From Vombatus ursinus (taxonomy: Eukaryota; Chordata; Mammalia; Diprotodontia; Vombatidae), in contig NW_020954719.1 in assembly GCF_900497805.2 (NCBI RefSeq), positions 8,019,826-8,083,825 of the forward strand: DNA of 64,000 bases, read 5' to 3'. The first letter of the stretch is position 1. Each line of letters opens with the position of its first letter. The notes under the pieces are model-generated. The model searched no databases and was not told the DNA's origin. It was given only the letters and a program-made list of their open reading frames with translations. Positions 57,091-64,000 of this stretch are shown here, in pieces. Both the position numbers and the translations under genes were made by a program.

Positions 57091-57760
57091 GCTTCAGACT
57101 TACTGTGGATATGGCAATGGACATGACACCTTAACCCTATTCCTAGGCTATCTCACCCACCCCAACCTGCTCTCACGGTGGCAGGTTTGGGGTTTTAAAC
57201 TCACTGCTCTCCTTTAGGGTCCTAGGGGCAATTACAATCCTACTACTCACTACTGTAGCTTCTGAACCTCCACTGATGTGCTTTCCATTTATATGAAATC
57301 AGTCACCATTACATTATTCACTCTTAAACATAAAACATTTACTAAATGATTAGACAAAAACAATAATGATAATAACATTCAATATAAGACCGGGAAAGAA
57401 TAATAATATAACAGTTCACTGAGAAACCTGGACTACACTCTTCAATCAATACATTCAGTGTCTGTGAAGGATAGTGATCACAGAAAACTCACAGGGAGAC
57501 TGTGAGGGAGGAAACCCACATGTCCAGGGCAATTCACAACTCTAGACCATCAGTCTTGATGTCCTTGGTCCCTACAGAATCAAGACTGATAGTCTTGATA
57601 GTCAATTTGTCAATCAAAAGTCTTGATCAGTCAAAAACTGCTTCTCTGCTAGATGCTCCCTTTCTGATTCATTCTCCTAATGGGCAAAGCCATTCCTGCT
57701 CTTGAGCAATGACAAGCTTATTAGCTCACAGCCACCTTTTCCTTAGCTCATATGAGTCAG
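57091..57760. other. Unassigned sequence
   Basis: The part 57,535-57,630 contains short degenerate repeats of 'agtcttgat' (57,550, 57,592, 57,619). No gene is seen. Confidence 0.3.
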
Positions 57761-57764
57761 CACT

Positions 57765-57845
57765 ATTTAAGTGTGAAGGAGAAATTCTGTACTCTGCATT
57801 TTGGAAACAAATCTGCCAGGGACAAATGTATTAATTAAATCTAAA
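57765..57845 (+). repeat. LTR-like repeat block, copy C
   Basis: 'gcactatttaagtgtgaagg', 'attctgtactctgcattttg', 'gggacaaatgtattaattaa'. This copy shares separate halves with copies A and B and so links them as one family. Sequence to its right (to about 58,550) is LTR-like in composition and includes 'cattataaagagataaag'. Confidence 0.5.
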
Positions 57846-60085
57846 GCACCATTTGAAAATGTTATACTATTATAATTACCTGGCATTCCCTTAAGCTGGA
57901 AAAGCACCAAGCTCCTCATCTCTAGATGGCAGAGAATTCTGCTTTATCTAATCAGCTCAAAGCCAAATCTCTGCTCATTATAAAGAGATAAAGATGGGCA
58001 TTTCCCTTCTATGTTCTCCCTCTCAAACCAAAGAGGGAAGTGAAGGGCAACCAAGCACCCCTAAGAGGTTTCCCTTCTCTCAGGCTGCAGGTGGTACTAG
58101 GAAACGAGAGGCTCAAATAGCTGTATACAGCTGCAGAATTCAATTCTGCAATCAGCCCAGTAGTTGAAGACATCTCTCAGTGGACCCAGGTACTCAGTAA
58201 AGCAATGCATCTCTTTAATCAGTAAGCTCTCAGCAAAGCTGCTGTCACATCTTCCTAACAGTTCAATTTCTATTGGTTTCTGTCTTATGTTTTCCACAAG
58301 CAGCTTCTCTAACAGACTTCCATGTCTTCTGTTCCTGACCTCTTGTGGCTCCTCCTGAGCTCAATTTATCATCCTCTTCTTCTCTCTCCTCCTTCTTCTT
58401 ATAGCTTCTTCCCTTACTTGTTTCTTTTATCCTCCAGTGCCTCAAATCTGAGCCTCTTGATTGACAGCAACTCATCTTTATGAGGGAAAATGCAAGAAAT
58501 TCACATTGTTGTCAAATGTGAAACCAGTAGTCCTTATATAATTTACCCATAGGCACCAAACAATTATTTCATTTACAATATCTCAGTTACAAAATACAGA
58601 ATTCTAAAAACAGTTATATACAAATGAGCTAATGGATCACAAGACCCTATAGCCATCATCATATCAGTTATTGCTATGCCTGCAAACAGATGCTTTCAGT
58701 ACATTTGTTCGAGGGGCAATTCTCTATCTGGTCCTCAAAACAATCTGTATCTCTCCTCAACGTTTTATGTGAGAGACTGTGTTTTTTCACAAATTAATTT
58801 TATCATTATTTCTTCTGCCCTTTTCAACGACCAAAAACTGTTTACATATAAAAAGGGGCAACACCATACGTACATACACAATATGCATATACATACTGTG
58901 TATGTGTAGAAGAGTAGATACTAATTTATGTACATGTTATTTCCACCAACAGAATATAAGCTCCCACCTCTGTAAAGAAGAGGGTTGCGCTGATTGAGAA
59001 AGAATATTGTGGTTCTTTATTTTTTTAATAACTCATAAACTCCTAAGTAGCAGAAATTAATGAACTAGTTATCTTGGAACCATTCACATCTAAAATATTA
59101 AGTCATGAGGTTGCTAAGTGGACTGAAATGGTAGGAATTTCAGGGAAACTTACAGCTTCCAGAATAAAGGCAGGAGTAATGGCACAGGAGGAGGAAGGTA
59201 TGATCAGGAAAGAGTGATCACACCCTGGGGCAAGTCCAAAAAAATTATAAAGAGTGGAGGCTATTCCCTCACCTACGCAGCAATCCTTCCTCACAGTGCT
59301 ATTTCCTAGTTATTTTGTCTCTCCTTCTTCCTCCTGACCCCTAAAACAGGATTTTCCCCCAAATTTTGCTCTTTACTGTTTTCTCTGCATTCCCTCATCC
59401 ATCTCAACTATTTCTGATGCTTCTATAATCACCTTTTAGGCTATATCTGGAGGCTTCAAACAAGCTTCAGTGTTAAGACAGCTTTAGGTGAAACCTATGC
59501 TGTCTCAGAAAGACCTTATAAGCACAGACATGTCTGACCTGAAAGACTAAACCCCCAATCACCAGGATTATACCAATTGTAATTACAACATTCAAGATGC
59601 CCAGGTGAAAAGAAAATGGAGACATCATACACTGCTTCTCTGATTGCCTTCCTATGGATCAATGGATAATAGACACTGCTCATCCTTATCTTTAAATCTT
59701 CCCACTATCTTCTACCCCCAATGACCACGATGGCAGTGCAACATAACCCTCTCTGCTTCTGCCCTTAACCTAAATGCAGACTGAACTCTTTTGCTACAAA
59801 CACTATCCAAATTACAGTAATGATACCAACAGTATCTTCCTTTGGCAACCCTTTCCCTCCTCCTCTGGTTACAGCCTATCTGCATGCATTTGATGAAAAC
59901 TCCCTAACCAAGAAGAGGCAATAAACATTTTCAACTAACTACAACTAGCTATTGATCCTAGAGATCACATTCCTTCCAGTCAATCAAACAGTACTTCTAT
60001 TTCTCCTTGTAGGTAATCCACAATTTCCCATATTCATCTCCTGGATGCATCTACAAGGAGTGGTTCATACCTGCTGTTATCAAAG
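57846..60085. other. Unassigned sequence
   Basis: No exon or named repeat is recognised. Some of it may be the decayed flank or 3' part of the Ty3/Gypsy fossil to the right. Confidence 0.3.
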
Positions 60086-60087
60086 GA

Positions 60088-60345
60088 ATACTAGAAATAT
60101 ACCAGTTAGTGATAGAGACAGGGACTGAACTTATGATTTCTTTAGTATGGTGAGTTCTCAGGTGAGGGAATCTCCTATCAATGCAGATTGAAACCTTCTC
60201 TGCAACTTAAAGTCTTAGAAAATTACCTAGGACCCTGAGAGGTTAAATGATTTGTCCAGGGTCACAGAGCAAGTATATGGCAGAGGCAGACCTGAACCCA
60301 GATATTCCTGGCTTCTAGGCTTATTCTCTTCTTTCTGTATCAGCT
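60088..60345 (-). repeat. MIR-family SINE
   Basis: 'gagacagggactgaacttat', 'ggtgagggaatctcctatca'-like sequence, 'aaaattacctaggaccctga', 'gatttgtccagggtcacaga' and 'gaacccagatattcctggct' follow a MIR-type layout that I recall from marsupials. Confidence 0.65.
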
Positions 60346-60369
60346 TGCCTTTTGAAATACCTATTAACT

Positions 60370-62700
60370 ATATAAAACATGAAAGATTGGATGAATCTTC
60401 CAGATTCACTGTAGTCCTAACTCCTGAGTCACTCTCCAAATGATAGCGAATGGACCTGAACATCAATCTATTGTCAAAAGTGTGGGAGGACCCCCCCCCA
60501 AAAAAACCCAGAAGATGAGTATGATCTAGCCAGACTTGGCCTCCAGCTTCCCACAGTGGGCCTTTGCTCTTCATTGGTTCCCCTGTCACTTTCCTTGCTT
60601 CTGCGTCCACCTTAATGCATGCCAAGTGGCCCAGATTTCTCTTTGCAGGTGTTATTTTCAGCTTATCAAAGCTGGAGTTTGCTAAGTCTTTCTTATTTCA
60701 GCCAGGCCCACATTTGAGGAGGAACCACAGGCTGTCTGAAAAGTAGAGTTTCCAAGAGCAAAGTGTACTGTGTTCTTGGTAAATTAAGCCATTAACAGGA
60801 ACCAGAGCCAATCTTGCAGTCAAGTGCATGGTTTAACAGGGTTGATACAGTTCAATAACCTAGTTCACATACTCCATGTTTCCATTGATTTGTGGGTAGT
60901 AGACTGTAGTAAGTAACAGCTGAAACCTTAACTCTCTTCATTTCCTTTGTAGAACTTGGCTACAAATTCTGACCCCTATCCATGTCAAATCTGTATGGGA
61001 AACTCATTTAAGTGGATGACCTCCTTTAGAAAACACCATCTATAGAGTAGATAATAGTTTGGCACATAGGATCAAACACCATATTCTTGAGAAATAAACA
61101 ACAATAGACTGGTGATGTTCCCCTTGGATAGTGATAAATCAATATAAAGTGATAACTCAAAATAAAATCTAGTGAAATAAAGCAGTTAGTCTAGTAAAAA
61201 CTAAGCCCCATCCAATATCATAGTTGAATAGGTCCTACCAATGGCTGTAGGATTCTCCATGACTTCCACTGGAGTGCTCTTCATGTGCTGAAACTGATCA
61301 CACTCTTGGATATAACTCAAAATGATCTTGGGGGACCAATAGTGCCAATACTTAAAATTTTTGGTTTTCACTTCCCCTCTATATCTGGCTGACAGCAAGC
61401 GATGTAGTGAGCCAACCAAACTTCTCTCTCATGCAGCAGCACTAAGACCTGCCTCTCAAAGAACCACAGCTGGAACCTTTCCTATTTCCTTACTGTTATT
61501 GCACATATCCTGGGGATAAATAAGGGCTCTGTCCAGATCTTTATCATGTTTCAAATTCTGCAATGGTGCAAAAGTTTTTCATTCCAGACACCTGAATCAC
61601 TTAAAGAAAAAAAATCTACAAAATTATAATGCTCACTTGGCATGACTTCCCAATATCTTTGGTCTCCTTGATGTGAATTAAATATTTGTGGTCTGTTAAC
61701 ATCACAACTGGGTGATGAGTTTCCTTCAAGTACTGCTGCCAAGTCTCCAGGGCAACACTGATAGCAGGCAGCTCCCCGTCTGTCATGATGTAATTCCTTT
61801 CTGCCAAAATCAACTGGCAAGAATAACATACAACTTGGGGCGTTCAACCTCATGGCTCTGACACTTCCTCCCTTTCTGACAAGTTTTGCTGAGTTAGGGC
61901 TGCCTAACTAGTTACCCCCAAGGTGTCTGTCACCACAAAGAATGGATAGTCTGAGTTTGAGTGTTATCTCCGAGGGCATGGCCATGAAAATTTTGTTCAG
62001 TATCAAGAAGGCCCCCTTCTGGCTAACACTCATTTATTTATAGGATACCTCCTTTCCCTACAATTCCATGAAGAGTTCTCTAAGTTTTCAGTATTCTAGA
62101 ATGTAAAAGATCCCCATCCCTTAGTGAAATTTCAGAGCCCAAACTTCCATCGGCAGAACCCAGTCTTATATGGTCTATTCACACATTCAGTCCATTCATA
62201 ATCATTCTGCCACAGGTTCCAGAAAGTTTACCTGACTCTGGTGGAGGGTGCATTTCCTCAAGTGAACAGTATAAACTATGGCAAAGCTACCTGGTGAGTA
62301 CTTTCTTAAAGGTGTATGATACACTTCTATTCATGCTGAGAAAATCAGAATGTCACTTAAATAGGTTAGGACATCTTGTTAGAAAATTATAAGCACATCA
62401 GCCAGTCTAAAGGATATAACCAAGTATTCAAAATAGCCAAATTTTGTCTGAAAGTCTGTTTTCCATTCATCTCTTAGCCTAATTCTAAAGAAGTTATATG
62501 TCTTTGGCAAATTTGGAAGAGCTCCAAACTGTTGCCAAAATGTTATCTAACATCAACAGATCTGGCAATGGGTATAGATGATGATTTTATATAAGTCTAT
62601 GTGTTTACCACAGGGGAAGGTCATACTGAGGGGATACTTCTATACCTAGGAAGTCTCCTGAGCATCCCAGACAATATAGTGCACCCTTCTCAAGACCTGG
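60370..62700 (-). mobile_element. Ty3/Gypsy retrotransposon pol fossil
   Basis: On the minus strand the pol domains of a Ty3/Gypsy LTR retrotransposon are recognisable in family order. The reverse transcriptase lies at about 62,100-62,650, with the polymerase-site motif near 62,365. RNase H lies at about 61,600-61,850 (AERNYIMTDGEL, LTDHKYL). The integrase zinc-binding part is near 61,280-61,350, the integrase core at about 60,830-61,030, and a C-terminal chromo-adjacent part at about 60,480-60,600 (GPLWEAGGQVWL). The gag part and LTRs are not found. It is broken many times and clearly ancient. Recognisable Ty3/Gypsy pol is uncommon in mammals outside domesticated genes. Confidence 0.82.
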
Positions 62701-62989
62701 AGGGTTATGTGGGAATTAATTTCTCTCAACAAGCATTTCCATAGTTGCAGCCAGTTCAATTTCTACTGGAAGAACGTGCTTTTCTTTCTCTGTCTAAATC
62801 CCCTCAACTCTATGTTGCTCATAATTGTGGCACAACACAGTCCATCTATGACCAGCTTTTTCTGCTGCTTTCTCTATTGCTTCCTCTGGATGCAATGCTG
62901 ACCAAGTTAACTGTGGTCAGTTCTTCCACTACCCTTAGCCTGGTGCTGACTTCTATGAAGATATCTTCTCAGATCTCTATCTCAAGTTC

Positions 62990-63565
62990 CAGTTTTTCTC
63001 CTGAATTAGATTTTTTTTCTCTAGAATTTCTCCTGCATTTATAATTGCCTAGTGGACATCTCTACTAGATATCTTTCTGGCACCTCAAAATTGACATGCT
63101 CAAAACTCAATCTTCACCCACAAGACCAGTTTCTCCTTCCTTCCCTATTTCACCTGATGACAGTACCATTCTTCAACTTAATCATATCTGAAACCTTGAA
63201 GTCATCTTTGACTCCTACCTCTCCCTTGTCCCATACAGTCAAAAAGTTGCCAAGTCCTGTGAAATATATCCCATTTATCCCTTTCTCTCTATTCCTATTG
63301 CCACCACCCAAATTCAAGTCCTTTTAGTTCTCTATTGATCTATTGAAAGAATCTCCTAATTTGACTTTATGTTTTCATTCTCCTTTAATACATACTACAC
63401 ACTACTATGGGATGAATATCCCCAAAATCCAACTGATCACATCACATATCTAATTAAAATCCTTCAATGGTCCTCTATTACATACCGAATAAAATCCAAG
63501 CTCCTTAGACAGGCATTGAAAGTCCTTAATCTCCTAGCTTCCATTTTCCTTTGTAGTCTTATCAC
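62990..63565 (+). mobile_element. L2 LINE fragment
   Basis: Plus-strand L2: 'tgaagtcatctttgactcct', 'aagttgccaagtcctgtgaa', 'taaaatccttcaatggtcct', 'aataaaatccaagctcctta'. The expected L2 order is kept, and the frames are broken. Confidence 0.8.
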
Positions 63566-64000
63566 ATAAATCCCACCTTTTCATGTGCTCATGTCATATA
63601 TCCAAATGCATAAAGACAAAAAACACATTTTCTTAAATAATGGCTAGGACAGGTAAAAAACACAAGATCTAATAACAGTATTTTTAAAAAATTATAAATA
63701 CAATGTGTCAAATTGATATGGTGCTGCCAAAATAGTATTCAGAAGAGCATGTATTACCCAGATGCCTATGCTAGTCAAAAAGAAAAGGAAAAACACCACG
63801 AAACAAATCTCTACCTGAAAGATTTGGGGAAATAATGTGGTAAACCAAAAGGAAGTAGAAAAAAAGAAAATACTAGCATAGAGATAAATTGGATAAAAAT
63901 TAACTAACTGAAAAAAAAACATTAGCAGAATTCATCATTAAAAGAAGAAAGTATAAATCAATAATGCCAGGGATGAGAAAGGAGCTATAGTATCCAATGC
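63566..64000. other. Unassigned AT-rich sequence
   Basis: A-rich sequence with no named repeat or exon. Confidence 0.4.

Overview
The window looks like marsupial nuclear DNA, probably from an Australian lineage. It is AT-rich and packed with interspersed repeats typical of marsupials: tRNA-derived CORE-SINEs that begin GGGGCAGCTAGGTGGC and end in the GCAAGTCACTTAACCCC core, MAR1-type SINEs, MIR-type SINEs, L2 and CR1/L3 LINEs in many layers, and marsupial L1 with its characteristic 3' end. Element names are from memory of these families and were not checked against a library. There is no bacterial-style gene content.

Host gene. Once repeats are set aside, a series of short open segments on the minus strand lies between clean splice signals, and most have compatible phases: 38,703-38,895; 36,977-37,055; 28,264-28,430; 27,213-27,398; 27,060-27,129; 26,045-26,114; 20,238-20,418. 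Weaker candidates lie at about 37,970-38,019, 49,227-49,291 and 6,515-6,583. I read these as exons of one intron-rich protein-coding gene transcribed right to left. I do not recognise the protein.

Retrocopies of host genes. A broken HSPA8 (HSC70) processed pseudogene lies at about 3,640-5,170 (minus). A 3'-terminal retrocopy of a MUC2-like gel-forming mucin lies at 56,037-56,764 (minus), with a poly(A) tail and target-site duplications, inside an L2 element.

Mobile elements, left to right: 7.4-10.6 kb L2; 10.65-13.1 kb L1 (plus) carrying a SINE; 13.9-14.9 kb L1 nested in L2; 15.6-17.6 kb L2 nested in L2; about 21.0-21.5 kb an LTR-like block; 21.8-23.1 kb Tc1/mariner transposon split by a MAR1; 23.3-26.8 kb CR1/L3 and SINEs; 28.55-33.3 kb a long minus-strand L1 split by a 799-bp insert that is only an L1 5' end; 33.3-34.8 kb a rearranged plus-strand L1; 34.85-35.0 kb a palindromic MITE; 41-46 kb long L2 tracts; 46.45-48.73 kb L1; 49-60 kb mostly unassigned sequence with three LTR-like repeat blocks; 60.4-62.7 kb an old, heavily broken Ty3/Gypsy pol fossil; 63.0-63.6 kb L2.

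The exons are the only sequence likely to be under host selection. Everything else recognised is repeat, retrocopy, simple repeat or unassigned intronic/intergenic DNA. Repeat boundaries without a stated duplication are good to roughly 10-40 bases.
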